Below are positions 11,680-23,809 of a stretch of DNA of 64,000 nt, piece after piece. This DNA comes from Cristatella mucedo (Eukaryota; Bryozoa; Phylactolaemata; Cristatellidae). The notes beneath the pieces are model-generated. The model saw only the letters and a program-made list of their open reading frames with translations. It searched no databases and had not been told where the DNA came from. Both the position numbers and the translations under genes were made by a program. The first letter of the stretch is position 1, and each line of letters opens with the position of its first letter. The stretch spans positions 6,042,501 to 6,106,500 of the forward strand of contig WPIO01000015.1 of the NCBI GenBank assembly GCA_009760855.2, read 5' to 3'.

Positions 11680-12050
11680 GGGCCACAGTGAAGATGACTG
11701 CAATCGGACTGTAGCAGCGGAATGGCTAGCCCAGAATGGTAGCTCTGATCGGGCGCTACCGGTAAGAGACCGAGTCGGAACGGATCCGTCCGATGTCGGC
11801 CCTCTGTTGGCCGTGAACTGACGATGGATGCGCCGTGCGGCTGGCCCGACGGCTCTCATTGCGACCTGCTCAGCAGGTCAGATTAGGCAGCCCTGATCTG
11901 ATACATGCAAGCGCTGGCTCCAAAAAGCACACCCCGAACCTGGATGTGCTGTTCACTGTAAAGAAAAAGTAAGTTCACCTACTGTGAATATACAAATGCT
12001 TGCATACTATTGAATATGTGTTTTGAATGGCCTTAATACTGTTAGCCTAG
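11680..12050. other. Possible intron, nothing else seen
   Basis: The sequence between the two candidate plus-strand exons holds no recognisable feature. Confidence 0.4.
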
Positions 12051-12052
12051 GC

Positions 12053-12258
12053 CATGCGTGCAGCAACTCAGGCGGTGCATTACGAAACCTCACTCCTCCG
12101 TAGCCGGGTCCACAGTAGGTCTCACACATTACAGGAGTACAGGCGCTGTGCAGAGCCACTGCTCGGCCTGTTCATGCTACTGGAAGTACAAGCAAGCAGC
12201 ACTTCGGGGTTATACTCCCTGCTAAAAGAGACCGGAGTAGAGCAGGTGTTACTGAAAT
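12053..12258 (+). CDS. Candidate exon, unrecognised helical protein
   Basis: An acceptor-like GTTAGCCTAG precedes 12053, and a possible donor (CAG then GTGTTA) follows at about 12248. The frame stays open to 12284. The translation is helix-rich and unbiased: SLLRSRVHSRSHTLQEYRR, then AEPLLGLFMLLEVQ and SGLYSLLKETGVEQ. Together with 11423-11665 it suggests a real gene on the plus strand. No family was recognised. A LINE A copy starts right after it, so any continuation is hidden or lost. Confidence 0.45.
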
Positions 12259-13361
12259 TTCAAGTTCAATTATTTGTGCAATAACAATAATAATACTAAT
12301 ACATTGGATATAGCATCCTCAGAAAACTCAATCTTGGCACGTTATGCTTGCTGCAAAGGAAGCACGATCGAGTGGTTCATGTTAGCATGCTCGATGACAA
12401 CAAGCATGACAAGGTTAGGGGTGACATGCACGGGTCAGCATGCAAATATGGTTAGTAGCAGCATGCACCGTATCAGCACTCATAAGCACATACAGGTCGC
12501 ATCACACGGACCTACGAAAGAAAGGCTGTGATAAATATATGCGTTTTAGTTTCTTTTTAAATATGGACAAGTCAGGTGATGTCCTGATGCAGGTCGGGCT
12601 TGAGTTCCAGGCTTTGGGAGCATACAAACTAAAGGCACGGTCTCCAAAGGATTTGACGTTTGTACGAGGTATAAGTTAACGATTAGATTCCGAATAGCGG
12701 TAGGTAGGATGCTTAGACTGGTGGAGGAGTAGATCTGATTGGTAGGGTGGAGCCAAAGAATGAAGAGACCTAAAAGTGAGTGACAGAAACTTTAAGTCGA
12801 TGGGTTGCTTGATTGGGAGCTAGTGCAAGTCGGCAAGAAGTAGTAGGATGTGGCAACTGTGACGCTCATGGCAGACTAGCTGCAGAGTTTTGCACCAGCT
12901 GTAAGCACCTGATTGCACAGTTTGGTAGACCAGCAAGCAATGAGTTACAGAAGTCGAGACGGGATGTCACAAATGCATTGATCAATTTAGATGTGGTATC
13001 CCTGCCTAAGCCAGCCCGAATTTTAGCAATGTTATGTAGCTGAAAGTAGGCAGACTTGACTTCGGAGCTGATGTGGTCGTCTAATGAAAGGTCGCTTTGG
13101 ATCAGGGCGCCTAGATTTCATGCAGATTCAGCAGGACATACCGCTGGCAGAGCCGATTGTGAGCATTAACCTTTCAATTTTCTGAATCATACTTAGTTTG
13201 CCCATAACCATTTGTTGGTTTTATCATTCAATTTAAAAAAAGGTTTGCTGCCATCCATATGCGAATGTCATCAATATATGCAGCAAAGGAGTTGAAAGAA
13301 TTCGGCATGCTGGAGGGCTGTTAGATATCAAAGTAGAGCTACAACTGAGTGTCATCTGTAT

Positions 13362-13670
13362 AAGAATAATAATAATAATATATTTGATAAACTATCCTCA
13401 GAGAACTCAATCTCTTTCTAGGCGCTTTACATTTGCTGCAAAGGATGCACGATCGAATGGTTAGTGGTAGCATGCTCAATAAATAACAATAATATGGTTA
13501 GGCGTGAAATGCACAAAATCAGCATGCAAGTGGCACCATGCACAGTGTCAGCACTAATAAGCACATAAAGATCGAATCACATTGACTCACTAAATATTGT
13601 GATAAATAGATGCATTTGAGCTTCTTTTTAAATGTGGCCAAATCAGATGTCATGACGAAAGTCGTAGAAG
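13362..13670 (-). mobile_element. LINE A 3' end nested in LINE A
   Basis: An (AAT)n start at 13366, then the stem-loop block CCTCAGAGAACTCAATCTC and the start of the 3' UTR and ORF2 end, on the minus strand. The host LINE A reads up to the CTGAGTGTCATCTGTAT motif on one side and resumes with AGAAGTGAAAGCC on the other, which shows an insertion. Confidence 0.75.
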
Positions 13671-13694
13671 TGAAAGCCTAGATTGTACGTAGCA

Positions 13695-13836
13695 ATAAAT
13701 AAATAATATTCATTTGTATAGCGCCCTAAGAGAACCTAATCTCTATTCAGGCGCTTGACATGTGCTACGGGGCTTGAGCCCACGACCTCGGCCAGACTTT
13801 AGTCGGGGCGAGCACCACAACCACTCGGCCAAACCA
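13695..13836 (-). mobile_element. SINE A copy nested in LINE A
   Basis: Complete minus-strand SINE A: AAT-rich tail, GCGCCCTAAGAGAACCTAAT stem-loop at 13721-13740, B box GGGCTTGAGCCC near 13770, and A-box end CCACTCGGCCAAACCA. It splits the LINE A sequence between GTAGCA and ATCGCCTCAGCAAGAG, which are contiguous in the 30.3 kb copy. Confidence 0.85.
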
Positions 13837-15725
13837 TCGCCTCAGCAAGAGGGAGAGTATAAACCGTGAAAAGAGCGAACCAAGCACAGAGCCCCTTGAG
13901 GTACTCCGCACTTAAGATGTTCCTCGGATGATCTGGGTTCATTCACATCAATACTCTGGAGTCTCCCACTGAGATAGGAACTGAACCATTGCAGAGCAGT
14001 GCCGGTGATGCCTAGGCGAGATGAGAGGTGCTCAAGAAGGACTCAAGCTGACTCTGTGGAGTGATTAGCTCTAAAACCAGACTGGAACATACTAGCAAGG
14101 TTTGAAGTTTTAATAAATGAGTTCAGCTGTTCCTCCATGACTCGTTCCAGTGTCTTTGATAGGAACGGTAGAAGAGAGACTGGGTGGAAGTTGCTCAAGT
14201 TCTCTTTTGTCTAGTGTTGCTTTCTTGAGCAGTGGCGTGACTACAGCCTTTTTGAAAGGTGCAGGGGAATGACCTGAGGCTAATGACATATTTATTATGT
14301 TAGTTATGCATGGCAGCAGCAGATCAATGCATTTTAGAAGCAGGACAGTGGGAATAGGGTCTAGAGGACTAGCTGTCTTACTGATTGATATATAAGCTTT
14401 AAAAATAGGTAATTAGTGGCTTCCTTGAATGAAGACATTAAGGTGCAGCATGGAATTGAGGGACATAATTCAATGGGGCGTTGCTGCCACCCTAAGGATA
14501 GGCTCCTTTATCTTGTCTATCTTCTTGACAAAAAAGCTAGAGAAACGATCGGCTTGATCATCACTAGGATCATTAGGTAAGGAGCTAACCTGGGAGCGGC
14601 TAAGGAGGTGGTTGATTGTAGACATCAGCATTTTTGGATTGTGCGTATGTGAGTGAATCAACAATGTTTTTGTAGTAGCTAGACTAGGCCATTGTTAGGA
14701 TTGATTGGTACCATTACAGTAGTCCTCGTATGCCTGTCGATGGACAGTCAGTCCTGATCTTTTGTATCTTTTTCAAGCTTGCGCTTAGTAAACCTAGCTA
14801 GTTTAATGTCTGCGGTAAACCGTAGGCCATCTCAGCCATGGCTCACAGTGCGCTTATACAGAGGTACAAACTCGTCGAGTATGTCGGCTAATGTCGTGTT
14901 GTAGCAATCTAACACAGATGACAGTTTAGAGGGGGGCTGAGCAGCAGAGGTGAAGAAGATATTCTCGCATGGACAGCATCGATGTCAAGGGTCTTGAGGT
15001 TTCGCGATTCACAGGTGATTTTAGATGACGAGGAATAGGGCACACATTGTAGACAGAATGAGATCTGCATGTGATTGAATAAGCAGGATTTAGTAATCAT
15101 TGGTGAAAGTGCAGTTGCATGAGAAAGTTTGGTCGAGTGTTAATGTCGAACACCCATAACGAGGAAGGGTCGATTTCGTGCATACAGAATCGAAATGAGA
15201 TCAGAGGAATCTTGAGATAAACGAGGACTTGATACCTGGATGACGACAGACCACTGCCACCACTGCTAGCTTGTTGCTGGGTGAACGAAAAACAATAGAT
15301 TCGAAAGACTGCTTCGAGGGGACTGCAAACGGCTTGAAATTGAAGGACGTGCGTGTAGTAATAGCAACTCCTCCACTTTTGATTGATCTAGGGGGCGTGG
15401 AGGAAGAAGAAGCAGGGGGCTGCTTCGGTAATAGTCGGGCAGTTTATCGATTTTAGCTAAATTGCAGTAAAGGCAAGCAGGCCTTTTTCAGAAACAGGGT
15501 CGCTTATTAATAGGGACTTCTTCTACATTGAATGAGGATTCCAAAGACGAGCGTTAAGTATGGCCTCCTGAGTAATAGCAGGCCTGATGCCCACCAAGTT
15601 AAGAGAGATTCACAGCAACGCTCGAGGAAGAAGGCGCCGAGCGGTTCGAGACAATGCTAGGAATACGAACCGATCAGGTTCTCAGTTCGCTCACGTCGGC
15701 CACGGGGGTGCTTTACTTTTGCTAA

Positions 15726-16153
15726 TACATAACTCATGGATCTTAGCAACAGCAACAACATTCAGGAATGAATTTGGACTACGATAGCAAAGCAGTAATA
15801 GGTACGAACAATCATAACTAATAAGCAGGTTAGTAGCTGCCGGCATATCTGTCGCTGCCACCAACATGGCGGTACCAGTCCCAAGCGTTAAGCGTTTTGA
15901 CGTCCATAGGCTCAAAATTTCCTACGCACTACGGTCATACAACAAACAGATTATCCTTAAACAGGTCTTAGCTGTATCGGTTTCCGTGTACGATGTTCGC
16001 AAGAACTTCGGTTTTCGGAAGAGAATTCTGCAACAGACAAAAAATGCTGGTAGCACTCGATGTCGGGAGGCAACAATGTTTTGGCATGTAAGCTGTTCAC
16101 AACCTTCGGCCTCGAGATGAGCAAAGTAGCGGTTGTTTTAGATCAAAAAGCCT

Positions 16154-16159
<6 letters not shown>
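15726..16159. other. No feature recognised
   Basis: It may include the extreme 5' end of the neighbouring LINE A. Otherwise no feature is seen. Confidence 0.4.
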
Positions 16160-16210
<51 letters not shown>

Positions 16211-16213
16211 TTA
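16160..16213. repeat. (AC)n(AT)n microsatellite
   Basis: About 32 bases of AC followed by about 20 bases of AT. Confidence 0.95.
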
Positions 16214-16909
16214 TTTATGTACACACATACATATATTAATCCAAAGATTTTCGTGGAAAGGAGCATGCAAATGAGATGTGGTACACATTGACACGCCCCC
16301 CTCCGGCCCGGAGGAGGCCGGTAGTTCCCGGCCGTTGGGGATGGCTCCCTTGGCTCGGCGTCCGCCGTCCCGGCCTGCCAGACACTGCGCCGCTGCCGGG
16401 TGAGCCCTCAAGGACGGAGGAGAAGGAGTTCCGAAACCCCGAGGTGCTGCTGCCGCCTCGGCTCAGAGCTGCGCTGCCCACGTGCTGCAGTGAAGTGTGC
16501 TGCTGCACGTGGCTTCGTCCTCGGCCATCTTGCAGGCTGGTGGCCGCCTCAGTGAAAGCAGCAGCTGCGCACAGAAAACCGGTACGAGCAAGAGAAGCGA
16601 GCAGGTTCCGCGGCTTCTCCTGCCTCTTCCAGGGTGCCTGTGCCGCCCAGCGCTATTCTGCTACTCCTGCGCTATTCCCCAAGTCTTGGCCCTTCACCTC
16701 TACCGACTGCCCCTACTGTCCTCAGCACGTCAGGCAATTGCATGCGACGTCTACTCACCTCACTCGCCGTCACAATTCCTTATTGCTTCTTATCGCAGGC
16801 CACTCTGCCCCTTCGTCTGCTCGTCTGCTTCAGTCCTAACTCACACCCCTGCAGCACGAACCACAGCTGCAACTGGCTTGTAACAGTCAGCATACCTCCC
16901 CCCCCCCCG

Positions 16910-16972
16910 ATGGCCTAGAAAGAGATTAAGTTCTCTGAGGGGCTTTATCAAGTGCATTATTATTATTATTAT
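16910..16972 (+). mobile_element. LINE A 3' tail inside the R2/NeSL-like element
   Basis: A 60-base LINE A end: CTAGAAAGAGATTAAGTTCT, a stem, and a (TTA)n tail at 16956-16972. It is an extremely truncated insertion between the zinc finger and the linker of the host element. Confidence 0.75.
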
Positions 16973-17856
16973 GGCCAGCACGACTCGAGACCCGCCTCCC
17001 GATCAGTTTCCATCTTCCTCGACATCGCCACCGGCCTCTGCACCTCTTGCTACACCAACTTTGCCCCGCCCTTTGCGCCTGCGTTATCGTCCTCTGCTCC
17101 TTAGGAGCACCCGCCTCAGACGGACCCGCCGGCCCGAATTCTTCAGTATCCCATCTCTCGCCGTGTGACTTTGTGGACCTCTGGTTGCCTCACGTACGGG
17201 ACAGTGTTCAGGCCCATGACTGGCCTGGCTTTGTGTATATCATTTGTGGCCCCAGTCCTACTCAGTGGAGAGTGGCTGTCGCTCGCCCGTGGCGTGTGCA
17301 GGGACTTTGAGTGGAAACACCCGTCCGGAGCACCCTCCATCGCTGCCGGACAGGCCAGCTCCGGGTGGGCTGCGACCTTGGGTGCCGACACGTGTCTCGC
17401 ACCTGCAACGGTTGCACGCCACCAACCGTACGAAGGCCATCCAGGAGATCCTTCTTCTCATGCCGACCGTGTTCTCCGGCGATCTGGCGCTCCCACTGGG
17501 AGGCCGAATAGCAGGCTCGGCCAGTCGATAACGACGGCCTGGACACTCTCCTACAAAGGACGGTCCCACCTCGATTGGTGCAGGGCACCAGTCTGATGTC
17601 ACCACTGTCCGAGGAGGTCGTCACCGCACGCCTTGGCAGGGCCTCTCCGAGGGCTGACCATCTGGAATACTGCCACCTGCACCTCGTTGACCCTGAATGC
17701 AGGCTTATCGCCTGCATCCTGAATGGCTGCCTTCACTTCGGGGACGTTCCTTCAGCATGGAAGACGGGTCTCACGATCCTGATCCACAAAAAGGGTGATC
17801 CCAGCCTACCGGGCAACTTTAGACCGACCACGTTGCTCACGCTCTAAAAGCTGCTC

Positions 17857-18996
17857 TTGGGCTGCAAGGCTGAGCAAGCTCGTGAGTCGCTGTGGGCTGC
17901 TGTTTACCCAGCAGAAGAGCTTCGTGCCGGGTGTGGGGTTCTGCCTCGAGCAGTCCTTCCTAGTGGAGAGCGCTTTCGACTAGGCCAGGGATCGGCAGGG
18001 TGCCGGTGTGGTACATTCGGCGTTCCTCGACCTGCAGGACGCTCTGGCAGCATTCCTCACGTCTCTCTGCTTCGTGAGCTCCGGCACTCCGTGGTAGACG
18101 AAGACATCTGCGAATTCGTGGAGCTTCACCGCGCAGGCTTGCTACAGGAGCTGCGAATCGTTGACAGCTTTCCGACGACGGCTGGCGTCCGACAGGGCAA
18201 CCCTCTCTTGCCGATCTTATTTGATGGATGGCGATGTTGGCCGGTTATCGGGCTCTCCGGCAGCACACTGGGGTCCAGCTTCATGCTGGGTGATTCTGCT
18301 CCGTGTGTCGGGGCCCTGGCAGACGACCTCGCTATATTCTCGGGCATGTCCATCGGCCTGCAGGCCCTGGTTTGGGCTGCCGAGCGGGTCATCCTGCTGC
18401 TGGGCATGCAGTTCCGGCCCGAAAAGTGCTGCGTGGTCGCCCGCCGAGTCACGAAGGCCGTGCCTGCTTTCATCTCCTTGCACGGCCGACAGACTCCCGA
18501 GCTGCCGGAAAATGAGTCAATCACCTACTTGGGAGCCCCGCAGGGTCTCCGGCAGCCTAGGGCCAAAATTGAGCTGGCCTGTTCATTCCTTGACAGAGAC
18601 CTTTGCTTACTGCAGGCAAGCCTTCTCACCCCCTGGCCAAAGCTCGATGCCCTGCCAACTTTCCTTCTACCACGGCTCGATTACCTCTGTCGGGCGCTGC
18701 TCGTGCCTAAGACTGCCCTGCTTCCGGCCGAGAAGACTCCTGCAGAGCTCTCTACCGGTCCGTTTGCGGCTTGCATTTTGCACTTCAGCTTGACACACTT
18801 CCCGTTCGCACTGCGCTCAGCCGGTGGCCTTGGTCTCGTACGCTTCGCGACCAACTCGATGATTCTCCGAGTTGCTCTTGTTGCATCATCTTCTGCCGCA
18901 TGTTGTGCCCCCTCCCTTGACGTGTGCTTGCGACGTTTTGCACGCCACCGTCTCGACCGGGCTGCTGACAGCGTGAGCAACGTGGCGTTCGTCTGA
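17857..18996 (+). pseudogene. Reverse transcriptase pseudogene of the R2/NeSL-like element
   Basis: This is the longest remaining open frame (379 codons) of the element at 16276-20030. It carries the middle and thumb of the reverse transcriptase, including TTAGVRQGNPLLPILF, ADDLAIFS and LLGMQFRPEKC, then a region like the R2 thumb. The first aspartate motif (HSAFLDLQDA) lies in another frame near 18020, so a frameshift interrupts the catalytic core. Known elements of this clade reverse-transcribe at a nick made by their own restriction-like endonuclease. This copy cannot. Confidence 0.8.
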
Positions 18997-20039
18997 CGAT
19001 AAGCGCTCGAGGTGCGTGAGCCCAGCTGCCTTCGGCCCTGGAAAATGGGTCCACCCAGCCTCGCTGTGCACTGGATGCACGACGATGTGCCTTAAGCCTC
19101 CTCCTGACGATGATGCCGATGATGCCTTAAGCGCATCTCCTGCCGCATCTTGCTGGCCGGCTCGGAGCGTCCTGGTGGTCTCAATCGACCCCGACGAGAT
19201 AGAGCACTCGTTCGTGCCTCGAGTCACCATATCAAAACTGTGAAACTTCGTCAGGTAGGCTGAAGGCCGGGCTTGGACGGCCCAGCCCGCTCAGGGCTGC
19301 AGGGTCAGCCGTTGCCTGGCCATGGACAGGTTGGCGACCCACGGCCAGTTTCAGACCGCAGGTCTCGGCCTGTCATTGCAGGCCTCGCCGTTCGTTCACT
19401 GCGCTCGCCTGGCCGTGCTTGCGGTGGGTGCTGCTAGCAGCCGGTCATACCCCGAAACGGCCACCAACGGCCGCCTTTGCCAAACTGAGACTGAGACCGT
19501 CTGTCACGTCCTAAGCCACTGCCAGCCGATGCTGCCAGCAACCATAACCTGGTTCTGGGTCGCCTAATCGGGGCTCTTCATGCCACCGCACTCTCCTGCC
19601 TCTCGGCAGGCTGCGCCTTCCTGCTCGCCAGGAGGTTCCTGCTTGAGAGCCGGAACCCTGGTCATTGACAACCGACACGGTCATAGTCGTTGCAACGGTG
19701 CCGTTTGACGACAGCAAGGATGCCCTGGCGGTGGCGGCCTGGAGAAAGGTTGATAAGTAAGTACGAGGCCATAGCACGGTCTTTCCTCACCGCTGGCTAC
19801 CGGTCGGCAGTAGTGAGGCCCTTCGTGGTCAGCGCTCTGGGTGGCTGGTGGCCGGATAATGAAGCCTGCCTGGCGGACCTCGGCATTTCGCTCTAGGAAC
19901 GAACGGCTATGAGGCAGCTATGCGCCTCGGACACTATTTCTGGCTCGGAAGCCGCGTGGTCTCCGTTCCTGAACCGGGAGGCGCGGATAACCCTCGCGGC
20001 CCAGGCAGGGCAGGGCTCCTCCAGCTGAGATATGATAAT

Positions 20040-20115
20040 TTATTTAAAAGATTACTTTCATATATATATATATAAATATACATATTAATAAATACGATGT
20101 ATAATAAATTGTATA
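20040..20115. repeat. AT-rich tract
   Basis: An AT/TA-rich run with (AT)n at 20060-20074 directly follows the retrotransposon body. It may be its 3' UTR end. Confidence 0.6.
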
Positions 20116-20124
20116 AATATAAAC

Positions 20125-20256
20125 ATGACCATTTTTGCAATAAGGGCAGTCTTAGCGGCTGTAACACCACTTGCAATCGAAAATGTAGGATTGCTTGCTG
20201 CAGGACTGGACTCGACGACCTGGGTCGTGAAGTGCTAGCACGTTAGTTACCCAGTG
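20125..20256 (-). mobile_element. SINE B copy, degenerate
   Basis: Minus-strand match to the SINE B pattern: GCGGCTGTAACACCACTTGCA, a B-box-region remnant with CTGGACTCGACGACCTGGGTC, and the end GTTAGTTACCCAGTGCACC. It is more diverged than the other copies. Confidence 0.5.
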
Positions 20257-20259
20257 CAC

Positions 20260-20890
20260 CAGACCTGGGGGCTGCTCATACTTGGGGGCTGGCACTCAAA
20301 ACTTATTTTGCCTTTCACATTCTGTCGCCCTCGGGTAATATTCATCTCCCTGCAGAAGTTGCCTTCAGGTTGGTTTGACAAATTCTTGCTTTTGAAGTGT
20401 CCACACATGGCTCTTACAGAAGATATGATGCTGCGGTTGAACCCCCGTACCGTGCATATGTCGAACAAAAGCATGACATCTGAAATCGAATCACCAGAGA
20501 TTAGCAAGAGGTCAGCAACCTTGAGACTTGTGACCACTTGATGGCAGCACATTTCTTCCTTACTTTTTCTTTAGCTGCAATATCTGCCTCATCCACGTGT
20601 CAACTTGGTTCAAATGCATACATAACTTTTTTCAGATTCTAAAGTCTCACAGTGCAAAGCAAGCGTGCTCTATAGTAGAGACCTGTTATCTTTTGCTTAT
20701 AATAGTGATCTGTTATAGCAAGTCAATAGAAAACCAATAGTAACATCAATCATGCTCTGAGCATTTGAGTTCACGTGTTTTGGGTGCTATCGTCATAAAA
20801 TGCTGTAGCAGGGTTGCAGGCTCTTGTTTAATGAGAAACTAGGTAGCACTTGTGTTCGAGGATGTAATTCTAAGTACATACTCACATATA
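20260..20890. other. No feature recognised
   Basis: Two overlapping open frames of about 100 codons (20247-20552 minus, 20254-20541 plus) have no recognisable domain and mirror each other, which suggests chance. Confidence 0.45.
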
Positions 20891-20895
20891 TCACA

Positions 20896-21030
20896 TACTC
20901 ACACACACACATACACACACACACACACACACGCACACACACACTCACGTGCTCTCACACCCTCACACACACACTCGCACAAACGCATACGGTCTTTCAA
21001 GAACACTAGCAAACACACAAAAGAAGACAC
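20896..21030. repeat. CA-rich imperfect microsatellite
   Basis: Interrupted CA and CACT units. Confidence 0.9.
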
Positions 21031-21039
21031 AGTCACGCA

Positions 21040-23370
21040 CATTCATAATCACAATTGTGGAACCAGTGGTGGGCAGGGGGAGGCCATTTGCCCCTCGGCA
21101 TACCAGCAGTGACCAGGGCTGCTTCCTGTACCCACTCCCTTGCCTGCCCCCAATTATGTCCTAAATTCCACTCAAAGAGTAACAACTGTACTGGTCTTGT
21201 GATATGTACGAAAACGATTAGCATGCTCAATTTTAGGCTTTGCTTGTGCAGTGCGAAGGCGAGGTGTGTCACGTCTGAAAGCCTATTCATTGACAGGCGG
21301 CAGCCCACTTTCAGCCACTACTGGCTAGGCCTTTTTGGCTAGCATCTCTACTTCGAGTTAAAGTTGGCTGAATGTTCCCCATTGTGCCTAAGCCTTCTTA
21401 TTACCTCCTCCCTATACCGGTTCGCGTGGGCTTCATTACCGAAACTCGCCTCCAGCAGGGAGACTAATTTTCCCTGGTTGCCATAATCTAAAAGCAATGT
21501 TGCATTTAAAATGGCTACAGCTATTTCGAACTCGGAGCAATCGCATCAGCCTCAGTATCATACCGGACCAGCCCGAAATGGCAGCCACGTATGCAACCTG
21601 GTCACGATAAACCTCTCATTTTACCGTAATATCGTTAATAGGTATCGCTACTTTAGCTCTTTACCCGCGAGACCGGTATCGGGATGTCAAATCGGGATGT
21701 CAGCAATCCTGTAAGGTGCTTGCTCTACCTGACACAAATCGTGATTTCGATTCCTGCAATGGGCGATCCTGTATTGCTCTCTGCAAGAGGCGGTGACAGC
21801 CGTTGAAGCTCTTCTGCTGCTATATACATTACGTTAATTTGACCTTTATTTTGTTATCCCTGACTCTGTCTTTACAGACCGGACCTGGTTTTCGAGGCAA
21901 CTCTCCGGAGCTGCCAGGTTTTCGAGGCTCTAGCAGAGCGATAGAAGCGAACTTATTGCTGCGCGAGGAGCCTTTCACCAGCGCTGGCGATGTGTGCAAA
22001 CCTTTGCTCTCCTCCTCCTCCCCGCGCGCGCATTAGTAGCCTACGGATCGATCGCTTTCTGACGACTTCTGCGGTTCTGATCACTTTGGGGGCGAAATCG
22101 CTTAAAGCGTGCTGAGATGGAATTTGCATGTGCTGACCTCTGGCTGAGACTCGCTTTCGAACGACTAAGCGACGAGCTGACGACTAAGTCGGCATGCTCG
22201 GCTGAAACCGCCGTCAAGTTAACTCACACCGTGTTTTTCAACTTGTCGACTTTGTGCTTCTTTGAGCTCTTGCTTGCGTCTGGTGTTAGCTATGTAGGGA
22301 GGGGGGCCAGTGTCCCTTGTGCTGAGATGCACTGGATTTCCTGACCAATTTCTCGCCACAGGTCGTACAGGTAAACTGAGATTGCTGCTCCTCGTAGCCA
22401 TCTTGAGCACTCTTACGGCTCCAGTCTTGATTTAGATCGGAACTGACCACGTATCCCCAAACGTGTCACCAACATCACGTATCCCCAAACGGGCATGATA
22501 CCATTCGGTAAGGCTTCTGCCCTTCCCACTGTTCTACGCCTATTCGACATGCACTAGCGTTCCGAATACAGCCTGCGTCCGTCGGACATCGAAATTTCGC
22601 TCGGGATCCTATCCTAAAGCCACGGGGGGGGGGTATAAATCAGTCGGACGGAAGCAGTCACTTCGGATCATCGACAGGAAGTAGTTTACTTGTACCCGGA
22701 AGTCGACCAAGGTGCAAAGCAATCGATATCGAATATAACTCTAGTTCGGAATTTTGGCCGCGAAGAATCGATATCCAGGCTACATAAATTAATTAAGCTA
22801 AAACGGATAGGTCTACAAGCGTATGCTCACAAGCTTCTGCAGTATATCGACAACCAAGCTTGTAAGCATTGAAGAAGACGGTCTATAAATGGATGATCGC
22901 AAGGGACACGTAGCCGCTGGACATAACACTATGTGTCGGCTCTCGACAACTATATATGGTTAGTTCAACGTTGAATATTCCTTGCAACAACGTATCGAAC
23001 ACTTTTTTAATGGTACACTTTTTACTGGGCTCAGCTGAATCACAAGGACCATCGTAGGCTCTTCTTTACCGAGATCAGGTAAACCAACAACAGGAAGGTA
23101 AGTGATTGATAACGACTGCAAAGCCTAATAGGTTCTGCAGGTTTTTGAAATCGTGAATGTTGGTACTCACATCAACACATATTTCATCTGGCAGCACGAA
23201 GGTGATCCGAAGGATATAACTTAGGCACAAGGCTTTTTTAAACCATATACAAAATGCTAAAAACCCAGATGAACATCAGTGGACAATCCACATCGAATGA
23301 CTGCCAAGAAATCCTTATTAGTGTGGCTACGATAGTCATCCATCAGGTCCTGGCGCTGGCTGGTTTGATG
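21040..23370. other. Featureless 2.3 kb
   Basis: No gene or repeat family was recognised. A 16-base direct repeat CACGTATCCCCAAACG occurs at 22448-22463 and 22476-22491. There is a G-run at 22624-22632. Short open frames lack domains. Confidence 0.5.
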
Positions 23371-23372
23371 CC

Positions 23373-23545
23373 ACCCTGGTTTGGCCCAGTGCTTAAGGTG
23401 CTCGACCCGACCAAGGTCAACGTGAATGTGATTGATGACCGAAGTCGTGGCTCGAGCCCCGTGGTATATTTGAAGCACCTGAGTGAAGATTACGTTCTCT
23501 TAGCGGCTACAGAAATGATTTATATTCTATATTTATTGACGAAGA
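23373..23545 (+). mobile_element. SINE A copy with internal insertion
   Basis: The head is GGTTTGGCCCAGTGCTTAAGG (A box) and the B-box region is GTGGCTCGAGCCCC at about 23449-23462. The spacing between them is about 30 bases longer than in the reference copy. The tail stem-loop is at 23470-23520. The extra segment resembles one in the copies at 2115 and 52893 (GTGAATGTGATTGA-like), so it may mark a subfamily. Confidence 0.75.
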
Positions 23546-23809
23546 GACTGGTTTAACGAGTAAAAAAAAAGAGCAGAACTCGAGATGCCGAATACCTTTG
23601 TTTATTCGAAGAACTCGACCGGAAGAGCCCAAATGCCGAGCTGCAATGCCCAAAACCACCGACACAGCATGCCCTGCCCTGCCAAAATGATTAGGCCTCC
23701 AGCAGGTGGGTTCGAAAAATCAAGTGAAAACAGAGTAAGTCCCCCCCCCTCGTGCCGCATTCGTCACGGAGGCCGTCCTCTAATTTTGGCAGCAAATGTA
23801 ATGGCAGTT

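Larger units (their letters stand above)
12277..15725 (-). mobile_element. LINE A copy, near full length, nested and broken
   Basis: This is a CR1/L2-type non-LTR retrotransposon read from right to left. APE endonuclease remnants lie at about 15160-15720, further endonuclease and linker sequence at 14470-15140 (for example SRNLKTLDIDAVHARISSSP), then a decayed reverse transcriptase region at 13860-14230, the ORF2 C-terminus at 12560-13350 and the 3' tail at 12280. A deletion at about 15141 joins two endonuclease parts and removes the GDFN region. The body is interrupted by another LINE A tail (13362-13670) and by a SINE A (13695-13836). Many stops and frameshifts make it inactive. Confidence 0.8.
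16276..20030 (+). mobile_element. Degenerate R2/NeSL-like retrotransposon
   Basis: Frame-broken remains of an element with the R2/NeSL/Hero layout. A C2H2 finger (16708-16773; CPYC ... HLTRRH, C-x2-C-x12-H-x4-H) lies in the N-terminal frame. The linker has RLHATNRTKAIQEILLLMP (about 17400). The reverse transcriptase starts at about 17620 with SAWKTGLTILIHKKGDPSLP, passes SFPTTAGVRQGNPLLPILF (about 18165) and reaches the active-site segment ALADDLAIFS (about 18315). A CCHC motif, CQTETETVCHVLSHC, is at about 19480. A restriction-like endonuclease remnant follows (about 19640-19895, ending near VSALGGWWPDNEACL). At least four frame changes and stops make it inactive. It is markedly GC-richer than its surroundings. 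A LINE A tail (16910-16972) is inserted in it. Confidence 0.8.

Noticed and set aside
18126-18524. Minus-strand frames over the R2/NeSL-like reverse transcriptase
   Set aside because: Antisense shadows of the plus-strand reverse transcriptase.
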